Source: Ridgeia piscesae (Eukaryota > Annelida > Polychaeta > Sabellida > Siboglinidae). From it: a stretch of 64,000 nt of DNA. Made by a program: the position numbers and the translations under genes. Every line of letters starts with the position of its first letter. The first letter of the stretch is position 1. Below the pieces are notes generated by a model. It saw only the letters and a program-made list of their open reading frames with translations. It was not told where the DNA came from and did no database searches. The stretch covers positions 1 to 64,000 of the forward strand of contig JAODUO010001628.1 of assembly GCA_025642075.2 (NCBI GenBank), in the 5' to 3' direction. Below, piece after piece: positions 1 through 42,006 of the stretch.

Positions 1-265
1 GTGTCTTCTCTTACGGAGATGACGGTGTCTTCTCCTACGGAGATGACGGTGTCTTCTCTTACGGAGATGACGGTGTCTTCTCCTACGGAGATGACGGTGT
101 CTTCTCTTATGGAGATGACGGTGTTTTTTCGGAGATGGCGGTGTCTTCTCTTATGGAGATGACGGTGTCTTCTCCTACGGAGATGACGGTGTCTTCTCTT
201 ACGGAGATGACGGTGTCTTCTCTTACGGAGATGACGGTGTCTTCTCTTACGGAAATGATGGTGTC
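1..265. repeat. 24-bp minisatellite, cut by window edge
   Basis: Tandem copies of a 24-bp unit containing GGAGATGACGGTGTCTTCTC. The array is already running at base 1, so its true length is unknown. Copies alternate CTTAC and CCTAC endings. The unit length is a multiple of three, so an open frame arises by chance; no coding is proposed. Confidence 0.95.
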
Positions 266-595
266 TCTCTACGCCTTCATCACCGTTCACGCTAACAGTC
301 AGACAACATCATGTTGTCTGATTGAGATACATGTCATGTCATCATCATGACATGATATGACATAACATGACATGAATGTCATGATTGTCATGTCAATGCA
401 CGTCACGTCACGTATGGATTAAGTCGTGGCTAGATTAAATTACCCTGCAAATGAGAACTGCAAACTATCTACAACCTCCTAGTAACTCCTGCAAAACCAG
501 AAAGCATCAAGTAAAACATACAAATTGCATTATAATAATAGCTAAGCAACCATACTGGTGAAGACAGGAGGCTCACTGGACCTGAAGAGACAGAG
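266..595. other. Short non-repetitive stretch, no gene seen
   Basis: Sequence between two arrays. Around 315-400 it is rich in short self-complementary CATGACATG-type words. No exon with splice signals was found. Confidence 0.6.
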
Positions 596-2517
596 ATGCT
601 CAGTCGGCCTGATGATACTGAGAGACTCAGTCGGCCTGATAACACTGAGACTCAGTCGGCCTGATGATACTGAGACTCAGTCGGCCTGATGATACTGAGA
701 CTCAGTCGGCCTGATGATACTGAGAGGCTCAGTCGGCCTGATGATACTGAGACTCAGTCGGCCTGATGATACTGAGAGACTCAGTCGGCCTGATGATACT
801 GAGAGACTCAGTCGGCCTGATGATACTGAGAGACTCAGTCGGCCTGATGATACTGAGAGACTCAGTCGGCCTGATGATACTGAGAGACTCAGTCGGCCTG
901 ATGATACTGAGAGACTCAGTCGGCCTGATGATACTGAGAGACTCAGTCGGCCTGATGATACTGGGGACTCAGTCGGCCTGATGATACTGGGGACTCAGTC
1001 GGGCCCGATGAACCGAGAGACTCAGTCGGGCCCGATGAACCGAGAGACTCGGGCAGCCTGATGAGACCGAGAGACTCGGGCAGCCTGATGAGACCGAGAG
1101 ACTCGGTCAGCCTGATGAGACCGAGAGACTCGGTCAGCCTGATGAGACCGAGAGACTCAGTCAGCCTGATGAGACCGAGAGACTCGGCCAGCCTGATGAG
1201 ACCGGAGACTCAGTCAGCCTGATGAGACCGAGAGACTCAGCCAGCCTGATGAGACCGAGAGACTCAGTCAGCCTGATGAGACCGAGAGACTCAGTCAGCC
1301 TGATGAGACCGAGAGACTCGGTCAGCCTGATGAGACCGGAGACTCAGTCAGCCTGATGAGACCGGAGACTCAGTCAGCCTGATGAGACCGAGAGACTCGG
1401 TCAGCCTGATGAGACCGGGGACTCGGGCAGCCTGATGAGACCGAGAGACTCGGTCAGCCTGATGAGACCGAGAGACTCGGTCAGCCTGATGAGACCGAGA
1501 GACTCGGTCAGCCTGATGAGACCGAGAGACTCGGTCAGCCTGATGAGACCGAGAGACTCGGTCAGCCTGATGAGACCGAGAGACTCGGTCAGCCTGATGA
1601 GACCGAGAGACTCGGTCAGCCTGATGAGACCGAGAGACTCGGTCAGCCTGATGAGACCGAGAGACTCAGTCAGCCTGATGAGACCGAGAGACTCAGTCAG
1701 CCTGATGAGACCGAGACTCAGTCAGCCTGATGAGACCGAGAGACTCGGTCAGCCTGATGAGAGCGAGAGACTCGGTCAGCCTGATGAGAGCGAGAGACTC
1801 GGTCAGCCTGATGAGAGCGAGAGACTCGGTCAGCCTGATGAGAGCGAGAGACTCAGTCAGCCTGATGAGACCGAGACTCAGTCAGCCTGATGAGACCGAG
1901 AGACTCGGTCAGCCTGATGAGACCGAGAGACTCGGTCAGCCTGATGAGAGCGAGAGACTCGGTCAGCCTGATGAGAGCGAGAGCTCGGTCAGCCTGATGA
2001 GACCGAGAGACTCGGTCAGCCTGATGAGACCGAGAGACTCGGTCAGCCTGATGAGACCGAGAGACTCGGTCAGCCTGATGAGAGCGAGAGACTCGGTCAG
2101 CCTGATGAGAGCGAGAGACTCGGTCAGCCTGATGAGAGCGAGAGACTCGGTCAGCCTGATGAGACCGAGAGACTCGGTCAGCCTGATGAGACCCAGAGAC
2201 TCGGTCAGCCTGATGAGACCGAGAGACTCGGTCAGCCTGATGAGACCGAGAGACTCGGTCAGCCTGATGAGACCGAGAGACTCGGTCAGCCTGATGAGAG
2301 CGAGAGACTCGGTCAGCCTGATGAGACCGAGAGACTCGGTCAGCCTGATGAGACCGAGAGACTCGGTCAGCCTGATGAGACCGAGAGACTCGGTCAGCCT
2401 GATGAGACCGAGAGACTCGGTCAGCCTGATGAGAGCGAGAGACTCGGTCAGCCTGATGAGAGCGAGAGACTCGGTCAGCCTGATGAGACGAGAGACTCGG
2501 TCAGCCTGATGAGACCG
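596..2517. repeat. 27-bp minisatellite with successive variant domains
   Basis: About 70 copies of a 27-bp unit. Copies up to about 990 contain CTCAGTCGGCCTGATGATAC. Later copies contain CTCGGTCAGCCTGATGAGAC. A GAGAGC variant is clustered at 1755-2160 and scattered later. Variants spread in blocks, as expected of local duplication. It lies beyond the CENP-H stop codon. Confidence 0.97.
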
Positions 2518-2565
2518 GGGAAATGGGCCCGTTCGGGAAACAAGCTTCAAAACACAAAAAAAAAA

Positions 2566-2665
2566 AAGACAAGACAAGACAAGACAAGACAAGACAAGAC
2601 AAGACAAGACAAGACAAGACAAGACAAGACAAGACAAGACAAGACAAGACAAGACAAGACAAGAC
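2566..2665. repeat. (AAGAC)n, about 20 copies
   Basis: A perfect pentanucleotide run just after a poly-A stretch, close to the end of the 27-bp array. Confidence 0.98.
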
Positions 2666-2666
2666 A

Positions 2667-3361
2667 GTCACACGTGTGTCATTCCTCAAACATCAGTTTT
2701 CAGTCACATTTCACTGGTATCATTTTCAGTTTTAAATGATACCTGCAAGTCTATTAATTCATACTGAATTTGAAATAAAAATGTCAATTATGGTTTATGT
2801 TTGTTGTTCAGTTAGGTCAAGTGGCAGTATTCTTTCTCTGATATTCTACAACTTTGAAAGTAAGAAACAGCGCCCGATGAAGCAGTATAAATGTGTTATT
2901 TTATGTTAGCTGATCTCGTGGGTTTGATGTGGAACTGATAAGTGGAAATTATATTTCTATCTGCAGTCAGCCTGCCACCCGCCACCCGCCACCCGCCACC
3001 CGCCACCACCGAGTCAATACACACAGGAGCTCATACGCTACACAGGTGTAACGTAACTGACCACACACTGTGTCTCAATGACTGTACTTCTGAGGACTGT
3101 CAAACGTTAAAATGTTACCTTCAACAAATACCTTAAAACAACTGGTGTGACGTGGGACTGGCTGAGACTCAGTGAGGAACCAATGTCTTCATTAACCACT
3201 TTCATCTTCTGCTTTTAACATCATTCAACACACGCACACAATGAACCAACTCTTTGAAGAGGTAAGTTTTCTTGTAAGCTATTTACACATTCGCAATGTC
3301 AATGTCTGGCTTCAGTTGTCAAGCTTGTCGACAGCTGCATGTTTGCTGATGACGTCTGTCT
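2667..3361. other. 3' flank or UTR of CENP-H
   Basis: Unique sequence directly after the CENP-H stop codon (minus strand). It contains a small CACCCGC run (about 2974-3004). I saw no clear AATAAA on the minus strand, so the end of the transcript is not placed. Confidence 0.5.
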
Positions 3362-34155
<30,794 letters not shown>

Positions 34156-34365
34156 CTTCAAGATATGTTGCCATACCTAAATGTGTAGTTTGCCAACAGA
34201 ACTGAATGTGTTGCAATCACTGCTAAATACAGCCCATGATCTAGTTCTGCAGTCAGGAGCCTGTACTGGATAATCAGTTTTAACAAGATTGCGGTTACAC
34301 AAATGTGTAAGCCAAAGAGCAAATCTGTAATAAACTTATTGGCTAAGACTAAGTCGTAAGCACAT
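34156..34365 (-). promoter_or_regulatory. Likely 5' UTR and promoter region of CENP-H
   Basis: Only 210 bp separate the CENP-H ATG from the inverted-repeat element at 34366. No TATA box in an obvious place was seen. It is called from position only. Confidence 0.3.
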
Positions 34366-34740
34366 CAGGGCTGTGGTCAATTCAAAATGAACTGGACTTG
34401 ATCAAATCAATTCCAATTCAATTCTGGATTTGGAGCGGGAATTGGAATTGAATGATTTGGAACAAATGAATTGAAAGATATTGAATTGAATCAGGATTGA
34501 AAGATTTTGAATTGAATTGGAATAAAAAGGAATTGAGCATCTGATATTTTACACAGACAAACATAACCCAGCAGTTAATCAGTGGATGAAACTGGTGATT
34601 GGGAAGTCAATTAGGCTTGTCCTACTGCCTTGTGTGAATGAGTGCTGGCTGGGGACTGCTTCACAGAACCATTGAAATTGCCCAGATAACAATCAGGCTT
34701 TTCCAGTGTCAGGTACTAAGCAAATATTAGGACTATCCAG

Positions 34741-34955
34741 GTGGTCCACCATCCAGGTTCACCTGTCAGGTCCACTTGCCAGGTACACCTGTCAGGTACA
34801 CCTGTCAGGTCCACCTGTCAGGTCCACCATCCAGGTACACCTGCCAGGTCCACCATCCAGGTACACCTGCCAGGTCCACCTGTCAGGTACACCTGTCAGG
34901 TACACCTGCTAGGTACACCTGTCAGGTGCACCATCCAGGTACACCTGCCAGGTAC
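34741..34955. repeat. 13-bp minisatellite inside the transposon
   Basis: About 16 copies alternating GGTACACCTGTCA, GGTCCACCTGTCA and GGTCCACCATCCA forms. It is followed by two copies of a roughly 60-bp segment (near 34957 and 35058) sharing TTGCCAGTCACACATGT. Confidence 0.9.
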
Positions 34956-35169
34956 AGGGCTTCATGCAGAACCACATTGTTGCCAGTCACACATGTTTTG
35001 GTCGACACATGGATCTTAACCATTAAGCAAGTTTACAAACTTCAAATGCGTCTGCCAGGGCTTTATGCAGGAACAAATTATTGCCAGTCACACATGTCTT
35101 GGTGGACACATGGATGTTAAGCTGATGACCTGAAATGGACTACAAACACACATGTGACACCATTTCCAC

Positions 35170-36160
35170 TCACTTTCAAGGCATAACTAACAATATATAT
35201 GGTTTTGGTAAACCTTTCATGCTTGATGACTGGTTGTTCAGCCAGGTCAGAAGCAAGATCATAGTCTGCAACTCTGCATGCAGGCTGATGGTGTTGAAAT
35301 GTTCTGCAGATGAATACGTTGAACACTTCACAACATAACGGCAGACAGGGATGACACAATGCAGCGTGTGTGTCTTTGGGAGTGATGCCATGTTCAGCCA
35401 CCGATTCTCCAGTGCAGCAGTGCCTTCCATTATTCTGCTGGCCAGAACCAACTGAACCTCAGTTTTCTTGCAATGTTTGACTGCTATTCCATCAAGACTC
35501 TGCATCTAATGCACGATCTCCAGCGAGATTTGCCAGCCAGGCGCACCGCTTCACATCACCCCCAATTCTGTCAACTGCTCCTTTGCCATGCGATGTTGCA
35601 AAGAAGTTCCACGTGATTGAAACATCACAGATCTCTTGGAGGAACGTGAGGTTTGTGAACATGTATTTCTGCTTAAACTGGCACCATCAGAAAAAGGTCG
35701 ATCTTCTCAATTGTTGGATGCTTCGCTTTCAGATTCTCCAGGATTTTGCCCAGAATGCAACTGACAGCCAATTTTCAATGTATCATGTCATCATTTACAA
35801 TGACAGCGGATTCAGTGGTGTCACTGTCTATCCAAGTGCAGACTTGCAAATGGTTCCAGTGAGCACTTTGGATCTCGTCTTGATCAATGGCCATGTAATT
35901 CTCTGCAAAAAATCAACTTGAACCACAAAGTTGTGCCCATTAATAGCTCTTCTTTTCTCTTCAAATGAATCAGTCTGCTTGTGTTTTATGAAGACTGTAG
36001 TCAAGTTGCTTGACAACTTCAGCTACTGCATCTTGTACCTGGCCATCCTGTTTGCATTTTACAGAACGTTGATCTGCTGTTTGCCATTGATACCATGTCA
36101 GACAGGAAACATTCACTTCATCATCAGAATTGTGGGAAATATGCACATTTTTGTACACAG
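35170..36160 (-). pseudogene. Decayed transposase-like coding region
   Basis: The minus strand shows a protein-like run broken by several frameshifts and stops. Pieces in order are FIKHKQTDSFEEKRRAING, then NEIQSAHWNHLQVCTW in another frame, then NFFATSHGKGAVDRIGGDVK near 35622-35521. The ATSHGKG.VD.IGG motif resembles an uncharacterised protein family I associate with transposon-derived genes in animals; I cannot name it with certainty. The inverted repeats around it support transposon origin. Confidence 0.55.
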
Positions 36161-36782
36161 TTCCATCTGGTGAATACTGAAATTACTAAATTGTAGAACA
36201 AAAGCTAAATACCACTCTTAAATGGCACCATTTTATGTCAGTGTCGTTAGGGAGTGACATCGTGGAATTATGGAGTGACAACTTTGTAACTAACTTTTAT
36301 AAATGACATGTACATGATAAATAAAAGTAGTTTTTAGATAAATAGGAGTTTTGTTAACTTATCTAGATTTACGCCTTGTCTTTAAATGGCTGTAACATTT
36401 AAACAAATGTATAAAGATAATTAAAAAAATGTATTGTGTATTGAAGAAGACATACTTCACTTTAATGTGATGTAAAATAAAATATGTTACCTGAGTTTTC
36501 AAATTCTAGTGCCAGAGACCATTTTTCATGGAATTGCTCAACTACATAAATAAATAAGACGCTATATCACCCCCCCACTGTATGCACATTAATCGTACAA
36601 TGTTATGGTTAACTTTTTATTGAATTAGTCGTATAATTTTATAGTTAACTTTTGTTAAGCGAATTGGAGCGGAAATTGAATTATTATAGATGGAACTGGA
36701 ATAAATTGGAATAAATTGAAAACAATTGAATAAAAGGAATTGCAATGGGATGGAATAAAAAATTTAATTGACCCCAGCCCTG

Positions 36783-38320
36783 ATGTACATGTATTTCCAC
36801 TATTTGTGTCCACTACAGACTACAGTACACTACGTCTACAGTACAGGTGTGATCAACAAAAATGAATATAGACTAGTCTATTGTGCTCAGTTGGTATCAG
36901 AAACATAACAGTTGTTTTAATCATAGAGTAAAGTAAGGAATGGGCATAAGGCAAATCAGAGTATTGTGTTTAGATGGTTTTATATTATTCAGAGTGTCAA
37001 AAACGATTAATTCAGTATTGAATAAGAAACAACTGTATTATCGCCCGTCCACATATGAAAAATGCTTCATACGTCGCTACCACATTTCTAACAAAAGAGC
37101 CTGATCAGCCGTGTAATTTACAGAAATATATCCGTAACATTCATACTAATACAATCTAAAAAGTTACCAATTTGTTTGTAGAATTCACTTACTAAAGATG
37201 ATAGTAAAACTGTTTCCCACCGTTCATTTGACGCGTAACATTTGCCAACATTGATCATGCAGACATCCTGTCTTTGTAGACAACTACAGTTTCAACGATC
37301 ACCTTGCAAATGTCTTTGCATTCCTGATGTAATGGAATCATTCAAAGGTGATATTCCATCGAAGCGGAACTTTTGAAATTGTAAGAATCAAACGTTTCTA
37401 CTAGGTAAATTACTAGATGATGCTATGCACAAACGTAACTATGCAGGGGTCCACTACAGACTCATAATCATAAACCAACAAACATACCAAATGTCATCAA
37501 AATCAAAGAAAGTCATGTAAATTATTAATTGATTGATTGATGCCATGAAAATGACATATTCCAGATATTCCAGTAAAAACTGTGTAGAACTCACAAATTA
37601 ACAGTATTTTAAGACTTGTCTCAGCTGCGCCACATGGGCCTGTTAGAGTAATTACTTGTTCAATGTTCAGTAAAATCGAGACTGCATGTACTTTTTTGTA
37701 TCTAAATAATATTTAGTTCAGTTGACCAGACTGGTTTTATCCAACAAGTTCACTGTGTCAATTGTCATTGGGACATTGCATGTGCATGCATATTCATTAT
37801 AATCGGGCTGCATAATTAATAAGTAAGCAAGACAAAGTGATTCGTATAAACACAGATATCAATATCACCAGTATTGGCTTGTGCAGATAACACCCAAGTT
37901 ATATACATATTTGCCAAAAAAATAGATAGCAAAGAAAAAATACGATACATGTATATCGTATGTTTATAAACTTACAAAGAATCTCATTAACATCTATATC
38001 AATACAATTGCATATAACTGTTATCAAGTCATTATTTATGCTGATTTGTTATAAACCATAAATTTGCTTTGTCAATAACTTATTGGCAAACAACATTATT
38101 ATAATCCGTCAAATGTAAAAATGACACAGTGTTGTTATAATATATAGACTGTTCTGTCATAAGTATGTGTGAATTAAAACTACTGTATAATAAGATGGTG
38201 ATACCAATATCAAGATTATACTGTTTATGATGAAAAATTACTAATAAATAAATTAAATAAATAACAAATATTACATGTTTAGCCACAAATGGTTGGTGTC
38301 AAGGGAGACATTGTGAATGA
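36783..38320. other. AT-rich intergenic stretch, no gene seen
   Basis: Sequence between the transposon and the retrotransposon, on the bidirectional side of both genes. I found no exon, RNA gene or inverted-repeat element. Confidence 0.5.
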
Positions 38321-39165
38321 TTGAAAGTTTATTTAACAACAACAACAACACAAGATTATACAACATATTATGAGAAAACAATACAATACATAATGGTAAA
38401 GACAATACAATATAATACAGTTCCATGATTGGTGAATCGCTGCTGTTATAGCAGAAGTCGTATGACTTGTAAGGCGCTATGCCCTTTTCAACTAAAATGC
38501 CTAGTAGTTGTAGTACGAGTTACAAGATTGAATACAAACCAACAGTATAATGGTATTTTTATCATTGTGTTAACTGTTCATAAATATCACTTGCTAGACC
38601 ATTCCATTTGTGTATACCTCTGACAGTAATTGACAGTAGTCTATGGGTGGTGTTCGCTTTTTTAGCATGGGTGGTGTTCGCTTTTTAGTTTAGATTGTCT
38701 GGTATCATGCTTGTGTACGGCTGCAGTTGGTTCAAAAAACGCTTGTACACCACCTTCTAAACAGTGGTTGTTTGCGTTATAAAGCATAACCATAGTCCTA
38801 CGTGTAATTAAATCTTGAAGTTTAAGAATTTTTGAGCAGTGAAAAAATACAGATGTATGACCATGGTAATCAAGGCTACAGATTATTCGTATAGCTTTTT
38901 TCTGTAACAGAAAGAGTTTTACTGAGTCTAGAAGGATACGTATTTCCCCATATTTCACAACAATAAGACATAGTTAGTTCAACAAGTGATTGGTATAATG
39001 TGCGTAATGCTTGAATGTCAGCAACATCCTTTGTTTTATACAAACCGGCTAGACTTTTTGATACCTTCGTTTCAACTGTTTTTGTCTGCTCTCTCCACGT
39101 TAAGTTTTCATCAAGGAATTTTGTATGTCATATCTGCTCAGTGTTCGTTCCATTCAAAGTGATGT

Positions 39166-39726
39166 TTACTGTTGATCTACATGTTGTTTTTTATTTGCAA
39201 ACATGATAAAATTGGTTTTGTTCACATTAAGCGATAATTTATTAACTCTGAACCATATATCTAGTTGTTCTAGTTTGTTACTAACTGTACATGCTATATC
39301 CACAGTATTCCTAGTTGAGTAAAAAATGCTAGTGTCATCTGCAAATAAGATAATATTAAGCAATTTTAACACTTCACACATGTCATTTATGTATAAAATA
39401 AATAGTACTGGGCCCAGGATTGACCCTTGTGAGACTCCACACGTGATATTCTTTAGCTCTGAATTACTGTTGTTATAGCACACATACTGACTACGATTAG
39501 CTAAACAACTTTTAATCCAATCCAGTGCCAAACCCCTTATTCCATAACATTGTAACTTACTAAGCAGTATTTTATGATCAACGGTGTCAAATGCTTTCTT
39601 CAGATCAATAAAGACCCCAATAGTGCCTTCTTGTTTATCTATTGCTGAAGATACCTTTTTGACAAATTCAGTTAACGCTAGTGAAGTTGAGTGATTACTT
39701 CTGAAGCCATATTTCCCATCAATCAA
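39166..39726 (-). pseudogene. Reverse transcriptase core of the degenerate retrotransposon
   Basis: The longest intact piece, 186 codons. Motifs in order: FRSNHSTS, the first catalytic Asp in FIDLKKAFDTVDH, GVSQGSILGP, FADDTSIFYS, and LNVNKTNFIMF. This order is that of non-LTR reverse transcriptases. Upstream frames (40021-39752) hold the preceding motif with YGHDEIS and PSDMKTAKVIPVF in a broken frame. Confidence 0.9.
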
Positions 39727-40040
39727 TATGTGAGATTTTCAACAAATTACATTACCCTTTTAAATATTTTTTGAAGTATTTCGGAGAATTAGGGTAACAG
39801 TGATATAGGTCTATAGTTAAAAAAATTGAGACGATCTCCTGATTTAAATTAAAAACAGGAATAACTTTTGCTGTTTTCATATCACTTGGAAATATTCCGG
39901 TGATTAATGATCTGTTAAAAATATAGGTTAAAGGTCTTACAATTTGCTTTATTACATGTTTAACAGTTTTCATGCTGATTTCATCGTGTCCATATGAAGT
40001 CTTACTTTTGCACCCTGACACAATTTCTTTCTCAGTAACA

Positions 40041-40041
<1 letters not shown>

Positions 40042-40088
<47 letters not shown>
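40042..40088. repeat. (AT)n microsatellite
   Basis: A dinucleotide run that interrupts the reverse transcriptase region of the retrotransposon. Confidence 0.97.
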
Positions 40089-40090
<2 letters not shown>

Positions 40091-41868
40091 ACTCTGATAC
40101 CTGTTTTTTTTAAAGTCAGTCGGTTGTGTTCCCTGGCAGGGCTCTGTACTGTTAGATAAGATTGTATCTATGTTAACAAAGAAGTTATTGAAATGATTAG
40201 CAATATCTTCGTTGTATAATGTTACTCGATCGATATCAACAATGAATTTATTTGAATATTTTGCTTCCGACTTTCTTTTGCCAATTATAGTGTTAAGAAT
40301 GTTCCACGTTTTACTAGTGTTGGCCTTACACTCTTCGAGTTTCTGTCTATAATAGTTCTTTTTTCAATATGCAAGATTTTTGTTAACTTTTTTTGTAGTT
40401 TTTGTAGCGACTTTCTGTTAATAATGACCTTCATTTTAGAAATGCTAAGTACAAGTAATTTTTTCAATGCAAGCATTTTTAGGCCTCTTGATAACCAAGG
40501 TTCTTCCTTCCGTTTAGTGTTTTCTGGATACATTGCTATTTTGACAGGACAAATTGCAAGTATGCTAAATTGGGGTTCCATTCGTTCAGTACAGTTTCCC
40601 AGTTTTTATGGCTTCAGTCTTGTTCAAATTTGCTTAAAGTTTCATCGTCTAATGTTCCGTTATACTTCACTATTGGATCATTATTATTAGCCAGCCTAAG
40701 TACTATTATCACATAGAAGAAAATTGGCAAATAATCCGTAGCATCGCTTAAAACAATGCCGCACATTTTATTTCTGCATAGCTCAGAACAGAAAATGTTA
40801 TCTATTATAGTTGCAGTTGTGGCTGTTATTCCTGTTGGTCTGGTGATCAAGGGATACAGTCCAGAACTGAACATTTGATCAAGGAAATGTTTCAACTCAG
40901 TTTGTTCTTCACAGTGTAATAGATCTACGTTAAAATCACCACATATGTACACCACTTTACTGGTGAGATTTCCTAGTATATATGATAAATTTTCAATTAA
41001 TTTGTTAATGCTAGTATTCGGTGCTCTGCATATACAGCCGACATTGGTTTTTGAATGTTTACTGATCTGTAGTTCAATAAAAATACTTTCGAAACATTCA
41101 ACAATCGTATATGATATGTTCCGTAGGCAAATATTAGGAGATTGGCAGTTTCTAAGTAGAGATTCGCATACAAATATGGCAACACCACCACCTGTTTTGT
41201 TGTTTCTGGAGTTGCAGTACAGTTTGTAACGTGAAAATGCGTCATAAAAATTACTTACTTCATTTCCATTGCCTTCTTTAAACCAAGTTTCAAAAATTGC
41301 AATAATATGGAACTTATACTCTAGGTCTCAGAGAGTGTCCTTAGTCTTATCTAAGTTGGCTTTTAGACTCCAGGTATTCAAGTGTATAACACTCAGCTTG
41401 TTTACTCGATCAGTACTGCTAAAGCTTGTTGAACATTTTGCAGGGGTGAAATGTCTGCATTGTGTAGGCAAGTCATTATACAATAAACATTCAGTGTCTA
41501 TTTCGTGTTCGTAACAGAGTTCAGTATGTACAGGCATTAAGAGTGTTCGTCGTTTAATGATTGTGCATTTACATGCTTTTAATCAGGATTTCTTACCACC
41601 AACTTGTCAAACGACAGGTAAGTGATATTTCCTTCTTCGCGTGCTTTCATCAATTTTGGAAGAAGTTCTTTGCGTCTCGCCATAATTCTCTGCGAGAACT
41701 CTACGTTTATATGGTCGTGGTCGTTTCTTCTTGGCCGCTGCAAACACGAGCTCGCGGTCTTTGTACTGCGCGAATTTGTCCACGATGGTCAGGGCTTTTG
41801 ATCCGGCTCGTTTATGTAGATTCCACGAGGTCGTTTCTTCTTGTAACGTAGCTCAGTTTATATCACAG

Positions 41869-42006
41869 CAGTGATGCCAGTATATGGAAAGGACCACCTG
41901 ACTGAGATAGTCTCTGCCCAGTACAGTCGCGTCACCACAGACACTGAGAACTCATTTGTCTTTACTACAGATGGCCACAGAGAGGGTCCAGCGCAGTCAG
42001 TCACCC
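41869..42006 (+). CDS. Candidate first exon of the membrane-protein gene
   Basis: The frame from ATG 41874 codes a protein-like run including LTEIVSAQYSRV and SFVFTTDGHREGPAQSVT. It ends at ACCC|gtaagt, a perfect donor consensus, in phase 1, which fits the acceptor at 42154. An acceptor-like tatatcacag precedes 41869, so it may be internal with a further exon upstream, or simply be preceded by 5' UTR. The alternative is that ctttactacag (41970) is the acceptor and translation starts at ATG 41971 in another frame through the TPRDSH repeats. Confidence 0.5.

Larger units (their letters stand above)
34366..36782. mobile_element. DNA transposon with CAGGGCTG inverted ends and decayed transposase-like frame
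   Basis: The ends CAGGGCTGTGGTCAATT (34366) and AATTGACCCCAGCCCTG (ending 36782) are inverted repeats with one mismatch. AATTGGAATTGAATT-type words lie inside both ends. The flanks AAGCACAT and ATGTACAT agree at 6 of 8 bases, consistent with an old 8-bp duplication of hAT type. Inside are a minus-strand decayed coding region (about 36160-35170) and a 13-bp repeat (34741-34955). Confidence 0.75.
38320..41850 (-). mobile_element. Degenerate non-LTR retrotransposon (CR1/Jockey-like)
   Basis: Read on the minus strand. An ORF1-like C-terminal fragment lies at 41850-41580 (with AAKKKRPRPYKRRE and LPKLMKAREEGNITYLSFDK). Endonuclease pieces follow (SVIHLNTWSLKANLDK near 41390; GDFNVDLL near 40940). 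Reverse transcriptase spans about 40021-39166 with YGFRSNHSTSLAL, FIDLKKAFDTVDH, GVSQGSILGPVLF and the catalytic FADD motif. The C-terminal tail is at 38958-38662 and ends HDTRQS. The 3' end has a TTG run after AATAAA near 38330. Frameshifts and stops separate all pieces, so it is dead. An (AT)n run (40042-40088) has grown inside it. Confidence 0.88.
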
